NCBI GenBank assembly: GCA_037444185.1
Contig: JBBIMW010000017.1
Location: forward strand, 1 to 42,773
Reading direction: 5' to 3'
Source: JAILZP01 sp037444185
GTDB lineage: Bacteria > Bacillota > Desulfotomaculia > Desulfotomaculales > Desulfocucumaceae
Length of the DNA: 42,773 bases
Below the pieces are notes generated by a model. It worked only from the letters and a program-made list of their open reading frames with translations, had not been told where the DNA came from and did not search any database. Numbering within the stretch: the first letter of the stretch is position 1; the number at the start of each line of letters is the position of its first letter. The position numbers and the translations under genes were made by a program. Positions 17,782 through 26,568 of the stretch are shown here, piece by piece.

Positions 17782-18696
17782 CTATATCCGGTTGAACTGT
17801 CTTTCCAGGCGGGCCAGGGACATCAGCCTGTCCCAGCCCACCCTGGCGCAGTATTCCATGTGGTCCTTGCATCCGTGCACATAGTGGTCCAGCCATTCCA
17901 GAAAACCTTCCCGGGTTTTGGTCTTTTCGTGGTAATCCCCGCAGAAAAGCACATCGTAGGCGTAATAGCCGTAGCACGACTGGGGATAACACCCGTAGGG
18001 AACGTGCACCACGGCGTCCACACAGTAAAATGGAATCAGTGTCATATTGCCCCGGCGGCGGATTTGCTCTGTGGGCACCAGCTCCTCACAGGTGAGTATG
18101 ACGCGCCCGGCCGCCCTGGCCTTGTTCTCGTCATTACCTGTAAATCCCCAGACCTGGCCGTTTCCCATCACATCGGCCCTTTGCGCGTGAATTACGGCCA
18201 CATCGGGCCGGGCCGCCGGAACCAGCGCCACCGGGGGGCCGCCATACGGGTCTTCCATCACTTTAACCCTTGAATTGTATTTCATAATATCAGACCCCAA
18301 CATGGACCTGACGGCCATGAAGGGCACGTTGAGGCCACCGGCCAGGAAGCGCATGCTCACCGCCGCGTTGGACCAGTCCTCCACCTCCAGGGGGAAAGGC
18401 ATCCCCTTTTCCACCGCCCGCCTGATATTGTTGGCCAGGCCGATGGCCCCGTAGCCCAGATAGGCGCCCTCCCAGCGCCTGACACAGCCGGCGCCCACCA
18501 AAAGGTCCATCACGTCGGTCTTGCTGTCGTCGATCACCGCCAGGTCCCGGATCCCCTGCCGGATAATCTCATGCACCGCCGCCAGGCAGTCCCGCCCGAT
18601 AAATCCGCCGAAGGTGATGCTGGAGCCGCTTTTAACATGCGTGCCGATGGCCTCCTTCAGAGTCATGAGCTTGTTTCCTCTTGCGCTGTCAGACAA
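17782..18696 (-). CDS. CoA-transferase subunit A (glutaconate/3-oxoacid type)
   Basis: This 304-residue partner of the B subunit starts at TTG (18696), supported by GGGAGGGG 6 bases upstream; an upstream ATG-frame extension lacks a ribosome site. Family marks are SGSSITFGGFIGRD near the N-terminus (CoA-binding loop), LGSDIMKYNSRVKVMEDPYGG, and a C-terminal tyrosine-rich stretch VPYGCYPQSCYGYYAYD that is typical of GctA-like proteins. A and B subunits together form the active alpha/beta enzyme. It lies 43 bases after the TRAP permease gene. Confidence 0.88.
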   Translation of the reverse strand: MSDSARGNKLMTLKEAIGTHVKSGSSITFGGFIGRDCLAAVHEIIRQGIRDLAVIDDSKTDVMDLLVGAGCVRRWEGAYLGYGAIGLANNIRRAVEKGMPFPLEVEDWSNAAVSMRFLAGGLNVPFMAVRSMLGSDIMKYNSRVKVMEDPYGGPPVALVPAARPDVAVIHAQRADVMGNGQVWGFTGNDENKARAAGRVILTCEELVPTEQIRRRGNMTLIPFYCVDAVVHVPYGCYPQSCYGYYAYDVLFCGDYHEKTKTREGFLEWLDHYVHGCKDHMEYCARVGWDRLMSLARLERQFNRI

Positions 18697-18739
18697 GGTG
18701 TCCCCTCCCCAAAAACACTGTGGCAAAAAACATTTTAAT

Positions 18740-20716
18740 TTAATATGTCTTTCCGGGCAATGGCGGCCGCACACGGCGACTCTGCAGCAACAGCACTATG
18801 GCCAGGCTGCCGAACCCGGCGATGTCGGTGACTATCCCCGGCTTTATCAGGCACAGCGCCCCCACCAGCAGCAATACCCGCTCCGGACGGGTGGCAAAGG
18901 TCAGCAAAAACCCTGCCCCCGCCGCCCCCAGGGCCACCACGCCGATAATGGCCGTCACGGATGCCCATATAATCTCAACGGGCGTGCCCCTTTGCATTAA
19001 AAGCTCCGGTGCGTAAACAAACATAAAGGGCACTATGAAGGCGGCCGCACCCAGCCGCACCGCGGTCCAGCCCACCTGATTGGGGTTGGCCCCGGCTATG
19101 CCGGCGCCGGTAAAGGCCGCCAGGGCCACCGGCGGGGTGATGTTGGATATATTGCCGAAATAAAAGGCGAACAGATGGGCGGCGATGGGAAGGACCCCTA
19201 TCTTGATCAGCGCCGGCGCCGCCATGGTGGCGGCCACGATATACACCGCCGTGGTGGGCATGCCCATGCCCAGTATAATGCAAGTGACGGCGGAAAGGAG
19301 CAGGGTGAGCATCATACTCCCGCCGGCCATGCCTATGATGATGTCTCCCAGTTTTATGCCGAAGCTGGTCAGGGAGGTCACGCCCACTATGAATCCCACC
19401 ACGCCGCAGGCGATGGCCACCGTCACCGCCCCCTTGGCGCCGGCGTCCAGGGCCGACAGCAGGCCCCGCCAGGACATGCGGGTGCTCTTGCGCATCATGC
19501 TGGCCAAAATGGTGGCCGCTATCCCGGCCACGGCGGAGAAGGTGGGGGTATAGCCGGCCACCAGGAAATAAATAATCACCACTAGGGGCAGCGCCAAGTG
19601 CCCCCGCTCCTTCATCACCTCTTTGGCCCTGGGCAGCTGGTCCCGGGGCATGCCCCGCAGGCCGGTCTTGATTGCCTCCAGGTGCACCCCCACATAGCAG
19701 GCAAGGTAGTAAAGCAGGGCCGGCAGCAGGGCCGACAGCATGACGGTGGCGTAGGAAACATTCAAAATCTCTGCCATAATGAAGGCCGCCGCCCCCATCA
19801 CCGGCGGCACGATCTGACCCCCGGTGGAGGCCACCGCCTCAACGGCGCCGGCAAAGTGCGGACGGTAGCCCACACTTTTCATCAGCGGTATGGTAAAGGC
19901 CCCGGTGGTGGCCACGTTGGCCACGGCGCTGCCGTTTATTGTCCCCATCAGGCCGCTGGCGAAAACCGAGACCTTGGCCGGACCGCCGGGAGAATGTCCC
20001 GCCATGGCCATGGAAATGCGGTTGATAAATGTGGCCATGCCGCTTTCCCCCAGGAAGGCCCCGAATAAAATAAATAGAAAAATGTAGGTGGCGGAAACCC
20101 CGATGGCCACCCCGTACAGCCCGGAGGTGGAAAGGTACATCAGCTCGATAATGCGTTCCGGGGAATAGCCCGGATGCCCGAAGGTTCCCGGAATATAATT
20201 CCCAAAATATGCATAGGCCAAAAATATGACGCCCAGCACCGGCAAAAAGGGCCCTATGCTGCGCCTGCCGGCCTCCAGCACCAAAAGCATGGTCAAAACA
20301 CCCAGGGCATAGTCTGTGTTGTTGGCGAACCCGCCGCTGAAGGCGAAGGCATCGTAGCGCACCATTATATAAATGCCCGTCATGGCGCTGGCCGCCACCA
20401 TCATTATGTCCAATACGGTGGGCCGATCCCTGGGCGCCCCGGCCCGGGCGGGATACATAAGGAAAATAAGCATCATGATGACGGACAGGTGGACGGCCCT
20501 CAGTTCAATGGCCGGCAGCGCCCCAACGGTGGCCGCCCACACCTGGAAAAGGGACAGTCCTATGGCCACCACCGAAGTGACAATCCCCCAGACGGTCCCC
20601 GGGATATACTTCCTGAAAGTGGATTCCTTATCGTACTTGCCTACTATTTTTTCAATTTCCTTTTCGTCGACCTGGTCAGCCGGGGCCGCGTCGGCGCCTC
20701 TCCTGTCTTCGGTCAA
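18740..20716 (-). CDS. TRAP transporter fused permease (4TM/12TM, TAXI type)
   Basis: This 658-residue permease joins the small (DctQ-like) and large (DctM-like) subunits of a tripartite ATP-independent transporter, with about 16-18 membrane segments. Hallmarks are INGSAVANVATTGAFTIPLM, STGGQIVPPVMGAAAFIMAE and, near the C-terminal half, GMGMPTTAVYIVAATMAAPA. I chose TTG at 20716 because GGGGGTG lies 7 bases upstream; ATGs at 20749 and 20743 have no ribosome site and sit in a short palindrome (ATGAACA...TGTTCAT, 20742-20759). It works with the binding protein encoded just upstream, drives uptake with an ion gradient, and precedes a CoA-transferase, which suggests a carboxylate substrate. Confidence 0.93.
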   Translation of the reverse strand: MTEDRRGADAAPADQVDEKEIEKIVGKYDKESTFRKYIPGTVWGIVTSVVAIGLSLFQVWAATVGALPAIELRAVHLSVIMMLIFLMYPARAGAPRDRPTVLDIMMVAASAMTGIYIMVRYDAFAFSGGFANNTDYALGVLTMLLVLEAGRRSIGPFLPVLGVIFLAYAYFGNYIPGTFGHPGYSPERIIELMYLSTSGLYGVAIGVSATYIFLFILFGAFLGESGMATFINRISMAMAGHSPGGPAKVSVFASGLMGTINGSAVANVATTGAFTIPLMKSVGYRPHFAGAVEAVASTGGQIVPPVMGAAAFIMAEILNVSYATVMLSALLPALLYYLACYVGVHLEAIKTGLRGMPRDQLPRAKEVMKERGHLALPLVVIIYFLVAGYTPTFSAVAGIAATILASMMRKSTRMSWRGLLSALDAGAKGAVTVAIACGVVGFIVGVTSLTSFGIKLGDIIIGMAGGSMMLTLLLSAVTCIILGMGMPTTAVYIVAATMAAPALIKIGVLPIAAHLFAFYFGNISNITPPVALAAFTGAGIAGANPNQVGWTAVRLGAAAFIVPFMFVYAPELLMQRGTPVEIIWASVTAIIGVVALGAAGAGFLLTFATRPERVLLLVGALCLIKPGIVTDIAGFGSLAIVLLLQSRRVRPPLPGKTY

Positions 20717-20783
20717 TTCTTCACACCCCCAACAACCCGGCATGAACAAACATGTTCATAATACCAGTTTGCCTGATTTTTTG

Positions 20784-20820
20784 AAAACACCCCTCCGGGG
20801 CTTTCCGGGAGGGGTGTTTT
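20784..20820 (-). terminator. Intra-operon terminator-like stem between binding protein and permease
   Basis: AAAACACCCCTCC pairs with GGAGGGGTGTTTT around a GC-rich loop, with T-runs on either strand. Placed between the binding protein gene and the permease gene, it should let through only part of the transcripts and so keep binding protein levels above permease levels. Confidence 0.8.
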
Positions 20821-20829
20821 AGTCCTCTT

Positions 20830-21855
20830 TTAATGGGCGGGCACCGTCAGGCCGATTTCTTTGAAATATTTGGCGGCCCCCGGGTGCACCGGCACCCCCA
20901 TCAGCCCCTTGAGGGCGCTGTCCTTGGTGATGTCCTTGGCGGCGCTGTGGGCGCTGACCAAATCATTGTGGTTTTCATAAATGGCCTTGGTAAGCTGATA
21001 GATCAGGTCATCCGGCAGGTCCGCCCGGGTCACCAGCAGGTTGGACTGGGCCACCGTATGTATGTCCTCGGTCTGCCCCTTGTAGGTGTTGGCTTTGATC
21101 ACCGTTGGATAGTACCAGGGCATTTCCTTGCAGATTTTGTCAATCATGTCCTTCTCCAGGGAAACAAGCTTGACGCTGGTGGAATTGCTCAGGTCCATGA
21201 TGGCCGAATTGGGCACACCAGCCGAGATGAAGGCCCCCTCGGTCTGCCCGTTCTTGATCAACTCCACCGCCTCGGTGAAACCGACAAAGTCGGCCTTGAG
21301 ATTTTTCTTGTTCATGTAATCAATGCCGTACAGTGCGAAAATCTCTCGGCAGCTGACCTCGGTGCCGCTTCCGGCGGCCCCGGGCACGAACTTCTTGCCT
21401 TCCAGATCCTTTACGGACTTAACATTGGCCTTGGCGGGCACCACTATCTGCACCACATTGGGATACAGCCCCGTCATCACCCTCAGGTCCTTGTTGGCTC
21501 TGTCCTTGAATTTGTCCTTGCCCTGGTAGGCGTTGCCCACCACCTGGTTCATGCTGAATCCGATGTCGGCTTCTTTTTTCTGAAGCAGGTTCATATTCTG
21601 CACACTGGCCTCGGTGACCTGGGCCGTGGCCCGGACGCCGGGCACCTTGGAGTTCCACACCTGTGCCATGCCGTTGCCTAAAACATAGTACACCCCGGTG
21701 GTGGTCCCGGTGGCCAGATTGAGATCCCTGGCCTTGACCTGCTCCGCGGGCTTCGCGGGCTGCCCGGACTGCTTCTGGCCGCCGCCGCATCCCGCCGCCA
21801 GAGCCATTGCCATAACAACAGCCACCATTACCAGAAAAACACTTTTTCTTCTCAT
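20830..21855 (-). CDS. TAXI-family TRAP solute-binding lipoprotein
   Basis: A 341-residue binding protein with a lipoprotein signal: basic MRRK, a hydrophobic core and lipobox LAAGC (Cys23). The mature part has the TAXI pattern LNLATGTTTGVYYVLGNGMA, then KFVPGAAGSGTEVSCREIFALYG, which forms the ligand pocket of TAXI proteins (glutamate-type acids in known members). The ribosome site GGGGGG precedes ATG at 21855. It is the first gene behind the sigma-54 promoter near 22110 and is followed by a partial terminator. Ligand identity cannot be read from the sequence; the linked CoA-transferase points to a mono- or dicarboxylate. Confidence 0.92.
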   Translation of the reverse strand: MRRKSVFLVMVAVVMAMALAAGCGGGQKQSGQPAKPAEQVKARDLNLATGTTTGVYYVLGNGMAQVWNSKVPGVRATAQVTEASVQNMNLLQKKEADIGFSMNQVVGNAYQGKDKFKDRANKDLRVMTGLYPNVVQIVVPAKANVKSVKDLEGKKFVPGAAGSGTEVSCREIFALYGIDYMNKKNLKADFVGFTEAVELIKNGQTEGAFISAGVPNSAIMDLSNSTSVKLVSLEKDMIDKICKEMPWYYPTVIKANTYKGQTEDIHTVAQSNLLVTRADLPDDLIYQLTKAIYENHNDLVSAHSAAKDITKDSALKGLMGVPVHPGAAKYFKEIGLTVPAH

Positions 21856-22091
21856 TGAAACTCCCCCCTGAACTTAAATTGCCTTTCTGTTCTGTGTCAT
21901 TCGTGCATTTCTGAAAGAGGCCCCCATTGTCAATCTTGTTAATTTTCTGAATTAATGCCGCACTGCAGATTTTCAGCACCAACCGAACGGCGCACCCGCA
22001 TCAGTCGCCGCCAACAACACAGATATGCTAAGGTTTCATACCCCCTCCGCATACCGGCCGGATCGGCCGGCAAAGTAACCAGCTCCCATAA

Positions 22092-22107
22092 TGCAATGTA
22101 CATTGCA
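22092..22107. promoter_or_regulatory. Perfect 16-bp palindrome at the sigma-54 start region
   Basis: TGCAATGTACATTGCA is a perfect palindrome that overlaps the -12 element and the predicted start site. A protein bound here would block the promoter, so it may be a repressor operator; it may also simply be part of a DNA shape element. No regulator is assigned. Confidence 0.45.
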
Positions 22108-22120
22108 ATAAAAATGCCAA
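22104..22120 (-). promoter_or_regulatory. Sigma-54 promoter of the TRAP operon
   Basis: The minus strand reads TTGGCATTTTTATTGCA. The invariant GG (22118-22117) and GC (22106-22105) are exactly 10 bases apart, as sigma-54 needs, and match TGGCAYR-N4-TTGCW well. It lies about 250 bases upstream of the TAXI gene and right after a gene for a sigma-54 activator. Confidence 0.75.
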
Positions 22121-22183
22121 AAGAAGCAGCCGGCAACATCCTCCGCAATACCGGCAGATCCATCCTGAAGATCCATGTTTGCT

Positions 22184-22221
22184 TGCTGCAAATATGCAGC
22201 AGTATATGCCCGGCTGCAGCA
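22184..22221. promoter_or_regulatory. Candidate activator binding sites upstream of the sigma-54 promoter
   Basis: TGCTGCA (22184-22190) and TGCAGCA (22195-22201) form a perfect inverted repeat with a 4-base centre. A further TGCAGCA half-site begins at 22215, exactly 20 bases from the previous one, i.e. on the same helix face. They lie about 90-130 bases upstream of the predicted start, the usual place for enhancer sites of sigma-54 activators. Confidence 0.55.
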
Positions 22222-22278
22222 TGCGGATCTTTTTCCCGGTCCGGGTTTCAACTTCCTCCTCCCATTATCCCTTCCTTT

Positions 22279-23766
22279 TTACTTCCTTTTTTCTTCCGCT
22301 TCTTCTTCTTCCATCCCTCCCCCCCCTCCCTTTTCATTCCGGGGAATCTTGCTTAGCTGGTTCTTCTTCCTTATAATGGTGGAAGGGTCCACCTTCAGAA
22401 TCTCAGCAGCTTTATACGAACTGCCGTAAACCGACAGAGCCTTTTCCACCAGCTGCCGCTCCACCTCCCGCACAGCCTCCCTGAGGGGCATCAGATTATG
22501 CACAGCGACCCCCGGGTGAAGGGGATTATCTGTTTTATTCCGGAATGTTTCCACATAGCTCATATCGATTTCCTTGCCCGGAACCACGACAAAAAGCCGC
22601 TCCACCATGTTCTCCAGCTCCCGGACATTACCCGGCCAATGGTACCCCAGAAACCAATTCAGCACCTCGGCGGTGAAAACTTTGTTGGTGCCGTATTTTT
22701 CCTGCAGCCTCTGGGAAAAAAGGGCCAGCAGGGGAATAATGTCCTCCGGCCGGTCCCTCAGCGAAGGTATATTTATAGGCACCACATTCAGGCGGAAGAA
22801 CAGGTCGCTGCGGAACCTGCCCTTTTCCACTTCGGCGGACAGATTTTTGTTGGTGGCGGCGATTACCCTCACGTCTATGCGCCTGGGCCTGGCCTCCCCC
22901 ACCCTGGTTATCTCCGGCTCCTGAAGAACCCGCAGCAGCTTGGCCTGCAGGTTCAAGGGCAGTTCGGCGATCTCGTCCAAAAGTACGCTTCCCCGGTGGG
23001 CCAACTCGAACAGGCCGGGCTTTCCTTCCCTGGTGGCCCCGGTAAAGGCGCCCGGGGCGTATCCGAACAGTTCGGTCTCCAGAAGCGTTTCCGGTATGGC
23101 GGCACAGTTCACCTTGATAAAAGGCCTCTCAAAACGGGGGCTATGGTCGTGAATAAATCGCGCCACCACCTCCTTGCCCACTCCGGACTCGCCCATCAGC
23201 AGCACCGTGGTGTTAAACTGGGCCACCCGGCCGGCGATTTCCACCACCTGACTCATAGCCGGGGACTTGGCCACCATTTTTTCACTATTGCCCCGCACCC
23301 TTTGGATGTTCAGCTCGGCGGCGAAGTGCTGGGCCAGGGCCCGCTGGTACTGCACCTCGTGACGCAGACGGTTCAGCTCGTTAAAGTCCCGCACCGTGGC
23401 CACCACCCGGAACACTTCACCCCGCTCGTCCAGTATGGGCCGGCCGGTAACCAGCAGGGTATTGCCGGAAATACCATTGCGCTCCAAGGTATAGGGCTTT
23501 TTGTGGTAAATTGCCTCCAGGGTGACGGACCTCTCAAACAGCCCCTCGGCTATCAGCTGGTGCATGGATTTGCCGATCAGGCGCTGGGCGCTGTAGCCCG
23601 TAATCTGCTCGTAGGCCTTGTTCACCCTCAGCACCACACCATCGCCGTCGGCAACGAAAATGCCGTCGGAGGAACTCTCGATGATGGCCTCCAGTTCCCG
23701 GTTCAGGAGCTGGACCGCCTCCAACTTCCGGTACAGAGACTTGATCTCCTCGTCCACCGCAACCAC
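22279..23766 (-). CDS. Sigma-54 dependent transcriptional activator, PAS-AAA-HTH
   Basis: This 495-residue bacterial enhancer-binding protein has one PAS domain (about 25-135), a linker helix, an AAA+ domain with Walker A GESGVGKE (192-199), the sigma-54 contact loop GAFTGA (239-244) and Walker B SVLLDEIAEL, then a Fis/TyrR-like HTH (KAAEILKVDPSTIIRKK). GTG at 23766 is accepted; a GTG three codons later fits the AGGGGG spacing as well. The C-terminus is odd: after the HTH comes a glycine run and a highly charged EEEEAEEKRK tail coded by a pure purine tract. Placed directly upstream of the sigma-54 promoter of the TRAP operon, it most likely activates that operon in response to a small ligand on the PAS domain. 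Confidence 0.93.
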   Translation of the reverse strand: MVAVDEEIKSLYRKLEAVQLLNRELEAIIESSSDGIFVADGDGVVLRVNKAYEQITGYSAQRLIGKSMHQLIAEGLFERSVTLEAIYHKKPYTLERNGISGNTLLVTGRPILDERGEVFRVVATVRDFNELNRLRHEVQYQRALAQHFAAELNIQRVRGNSEKMVAKSPAMSQVVEIAGRVAQFNTTVLLMGESGVGKEVVARFIHDHSPRFERPFIKVNCAAIPETLLETELFGYAPGAFTGATREGKPGLFELAHRGSVLLDEIAELPLNLQAKLLRVLQEPEITRVGEARPRRIDVRVIAATNKNLSAEVEKGRFRSDLFFRLNVVPINIPSLRDRPEDIIPLLALFSQRLQEKYGTNKVFTAEVLNWFLGYHWPGNVRELENMVERLFVVVPGKEIDMSYVETFRNKTDNPLHPGVAVHNLMPLREAVREVERQLVEKALSVYGSSYKAAEILKVDPSTIIRKKNQLSKIPRNEKGGGGGMEEEEAEEKRK

Positions 23767-24046
23767 AGCCCCCTTTGGTACCGGTTAACTAAGTTATTAA
23801 GTTATTGATTCCGGTTCCTGACGAATTGATGGCGCCGCCTCCGGGCGGCGAAGTTCAATAGATTATTTCGACAAACCCGGCCCGGACCCCTTCCCGGACC
23901 GGGCAATCGTTTCCTGGATCTCCCGTAAGTACTGCGCCCCATGGAGCAGACAGCATCAATCCGCCACAAATAAAGCTCACAGCGTTTTTACAAAGGAATT
24001 CGGCGGGCCGCGGAGAATCAAGAACTAAGGAAAGGGCGGGATATAC
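23767..24046. other. Divergent intergenic region between two sigma-54 activator genes
   Basis: It separates two paralogous activator genes transcribed away from each other. Visible are a tandem of AATAACTTA-like units on the minus strand (23785-23803) and a GC stem GCCGCCTCCGGGCGGC (23834-23849), similar to one at 26189-26205 on the other side of the second activator gene. No clear promoter stands out. Confidence 0.4.
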
Positions 24047-26122
24047 GTGCTGACAGGCAAACTTATGACCGGAACAACAGTTTCCATAACCGCGGACCGG
24101 CCCATCGACGACGCCTGGCGCCTGATGAACGAAGCGCGGGTCAAGGGTGTCCCGGTGCTGGACCACCAGGGTGCGATATGCGGCATAATCACCGGAAACC
24201 ACCTGCTGTCCGCAGGCCCCGAAGCTTTTAAAGGCCGGGTGAACGTGGGGGAAATAATGGACAGGAACGTGGCGGTACTGTCCGTGGACTTCCCCCTGGC
24301 GGACTCCCTGACCCTGCCGGGCACCGTTTTTCCAGTGGTGGACGGGGAAAACCGGATCGCCGGCATACTGGACAAAAGCCTGGTGATCCCGGAGCTGTTC
24401 AACCGGGCCGTGGAATTGCTGCAGCAGGTGGACACCATACTGGACTCTGCCCACAACGGCATCATCGTGGTGGACCGGGATGGGAAAATAGCCATATTCA
24501 ACAGCGCGGCGGAGAAAATCACCCGCCGCGCCAAATCCCAGGCCCTGGGCAGGCACCTGTCGGAGGTGGTCATACCCCAGGACCTGCTGAATGTGCTAAA
24601 AGACGGGAAAACACAAAGGCATTACAAATTCACCGTGAGTTACTCCAGCGGCAGCCATACCTATATCACCAACCGCAGCCCCATCATTGAGAACGGTGAA
24701 ATCGTGGGGGCCGTAGGGGTGTTCCAGGACATCTCGGAAATTGAGTTCATCTCCGGGGAGCTGAGCTCGGTCAAGCAGCTGAACAACGAATTGGAGTGCA
24801 TTATAGAGTCATCTTACGACGGGATACTGATCACCGACCGCCGGGGCGCCATAATCAAGTCCAACAGAGCCTACAAAAGAGTCGCCGGCCACCCCCCCCT
24901 GGAATTGCAGGGGAAAAAACTGCGGGATGTGGTGGAAGCCGTCGTAAAAAGGGGGGCCTCCATCACCCGGGCGGAGGAGACCCCCTCGGGCAATCACCTG
25001 CTAATTACCGCCAGCCCGGTTAAAAATGCCGGGGGAGAAATATTCCGGGTGGTGGTGAACGTCCGGGATCTGACCGAACTGAACCGCCTCAGGCAGGAGC
25101 TGGACCAGAGCAAGGAGCTCAGCGAAAGGTACCAGGAGGAATTGAACCAGCTGCGGCAAAAGCAGTTCAGCCAGAAGGGACTGGTATTCAGCTCCCCGGG
25201 GATGCAGGAGTTGCTGAAAATGGCGCTGAGGCTGTCCCAGGTGGACTCCACGGTGCTGCTGCTGGGAGAATCCGGTGTCGGCAAGGAAGTGGTGGCCGCC
25301 ATCATCCACTCCAACAGCACGAGAAAGGACGGCCCCTTCATGGCCGTCAACTGCGGCGCCATCCCCGCAGACCTGTTGGAATCGGAACTTTTCGGTTATG
25401 AAAAGGGGGCCTTCACCGGGGCCAACCGCGAGGGTAAAACCGGCATGTTCGAATTGGCCAACAACGGCACACTGTTCCTTGACGAAATAGGGGATTTGAC
25501 CAGGGATTTTCAGGTAAAGCTTCTCAGGGCCCTTCAGGAACGGGAGATCATGCGGGTCGGCGGCACCAGGCCAAGACCCATAAACGCAAGGATAATCGCC
25601 GCCACCAACAGGGATCTGGAGGAGCTGGTCCGGGAAGGAAAATTCAGAGAAGACCTCTACTTCCGCCTCAACGTGGTACCACTGCGCATACCTCCCCTGA
25701 GGGAACGGAAGGAAGACATCATTCCCCTGGTTTACAACTTCAAACAAAAATTCAGCAAGGCCTATCAAATTGAAAAGAACTTCGCCCCGGAGGTGTACGA
25801 CGCCCTAATGCAATACGACTGGCCGGGCAATGTCAGGGAGCTGGAGAACATCATCGAAAGGCTGATGGTCACCGTACCGGGCCGGACAATTGAAGCCGGG
25901 GACGTCTCCCCGTATCTTTTCAGGGATCAGGCCAGGCAGTCGCCGGAAATCAGCGTCAGGGGCATCCTGCCCCTGAAGGAAGCCGTCCGGCAGGTGGAAA
26001 AACAGCTCATTATCAACGCCCTGAAACAATACGGCAGCACATACAAGGCCGCCAGGGCCCTCAAGGTGGATCAGTCCACCATCGTCCGGAAATCAAACAA
26101 GCTGCAAATCGGGCAACAGTAA
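24047..26122 (+). CDS. Sigma-54 dependent activator, CBS-CBS-PAS-PAS-AAA-HTH
   Basis: This 691-residue activator opens with a CBS pair (about 1-118: LMTGTTVSITADRPIDDAW, then EIMDRNVAVLSVDFPLADSL), a usual sensor of adenine nucleotides. Two PAS domains follow (about 125-235 and 245-355) and a coiled linker. The AAA+ domain has Walker A GESGVGKE from 407, GAFTGA from 454 and Walker B TLFLDEIGDL. The HTH reads KAARALKVDQSTIVRKSNKL. GTG at 24047 follows AAGGAAAGGGCGGG. From the second PAS onward it closely resembles the neighbouring activator, including nearly identical recognition helices, so the two are duplicates. It converges on the acyl-CoA dehydrogenase operon, whose upstream region has a sigma-54 promoter; control of that operon is inferred. 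Confidence 0.93.
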   Translation: MLTGKLMTGTTVSITADRPIDDAWRLMNEARVKGVPVLDHQGAICGIITGNHLLSAGPEAFKGRVNVGEIMDRNVAVLSVDFPLADSLTLPGTVFPVVDGENRIAGILDKSLVIPELFNRAVELLQQVDTILDSAHNGIIVVDRDGKIAIFNSAAEKITRRAKSQALGRHLSEVVIPQDLLNVLKDGKTQRHYKFTVSYSSGSHTYITNRSPIIENGEIVGAVGVFQDISEIEFISGELSSVKQLNNELECIIESSYDGILITDRRGAIIKSNRAYKRVAGHPPLELQGKKLRDVVEAVVKRGASITRAEETPSGNHLLITASPVKNAGGEIFRVVVNVRDLTELNRLRQELDQSKELSERYQEELNQLRQKQFSQKGLVFSSPGMQELLKMALRLSQVDSTVLLLGESGVGKEVVAAIIHSNSTRKDGPFMAVNCGAIPADLLESELFGYEKGAFTGANREGKTGMFELANNGTLFLDEIGDLTRDFQVKLLRALQEREIMRVGGTRPRPINARIIAATNRDLEELVREGKFREDLYFRLNVVPLRIPPLRERKEDIIPLVYNFKQKFSKAYQIEKNFAPEVYDALMQYDWPGNVRELENIIERLMVTVPGRTIEAGDVSPYLFRDQARQSPEISVRGILPLKEAVRQVEKQLIINALKQYGSTYKAARALKVDQSTIVRKSNKLQIGQQ

Positions 26123-26568
26123 AAAGCCGCCCTGGCGGGCGGCTGGGGGCAGTAGTCCGTATTCAGCAGTCAGTAGTCAGACCTTCACGCCGCCTCGGGC
26201 GGCACCATCAGAGGATGAAAATACATTCATCCCGGCCTGCCCATTCTGAATTCTGGATTCTGAATTCCGGCAGAATAATCCACTCAGTATGAGTAATTTC
26301 CAGGGCAGAATTCAGAATTTGATGCATTCCTTTTAAGAAAAAGCTCCCTTTCGGGAGAGCGGCATTCGAGGGCGGTGGGCGGCCGTCGACCATGCAACTT
26401 ACAACTTAGGTGCCGGTTACCTAAGTTATTTACCCTCCGTCATTGGCCTGGTAATTTTCAGGGTAATTTTCATGACCCTCCCATCCCGGCCAACCTATTC
26501 TGCCTTCTGTCTTCTGACTCCCGGCAGAATAAGGAATGCAGCATGAGCCAAGAAGAGTAAAAGTAATT
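26123..26568. other. Convergent intergenic region with stems and CAGAAT repeats
   Basis: No gene is seen. It contains a strong stem AGCCGCCC/GGGCGGCT (26125-26144) with a T-run on the minus strand, CAGAAT-type tandem units (26241-26268 and 26311-26320, minus strand sense), a terminator at 26333-26357, an inverted repeat AACTTAGGT/ACCTAAGTT (26403-26411 and 26419-26427), and AATAAGGAATGCAG (26528-26541), which recurs inverted at 8949-8962. The 26125-26144 stem can stop minus-strand transcripts before they enter the activator gene. Confidence 0.55.
26333..26357 (-). terminator. Terminator of the acyl-CoA dehydrogenase/carboxyltransferase operon
   Basis: On the minus strand CTCCC (26357-26353), loop GAAA and GGGAG (26348-26344) are followed by CTTTTTC and a TTAAAA stretch. 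It lies about 210 bases after the biotin carrier gene. Confidence 0.6.

Larger units (their letters stand above)
21856..22278. other. Control region of the TRAP/CoA-transferase operon
   Basis: No gene is visible. The region holds a predicted sigma-54 promoter (22104-22120), a perfect 16-base palindrome across its start region, upstream activator-like inverted repeats (22184-22221), and the 5' leader of about 240 bases. Its right end is a long pyrimidine-rich tract (plus strand) that continues into the end of the activator gene. Confidence 0.6.
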
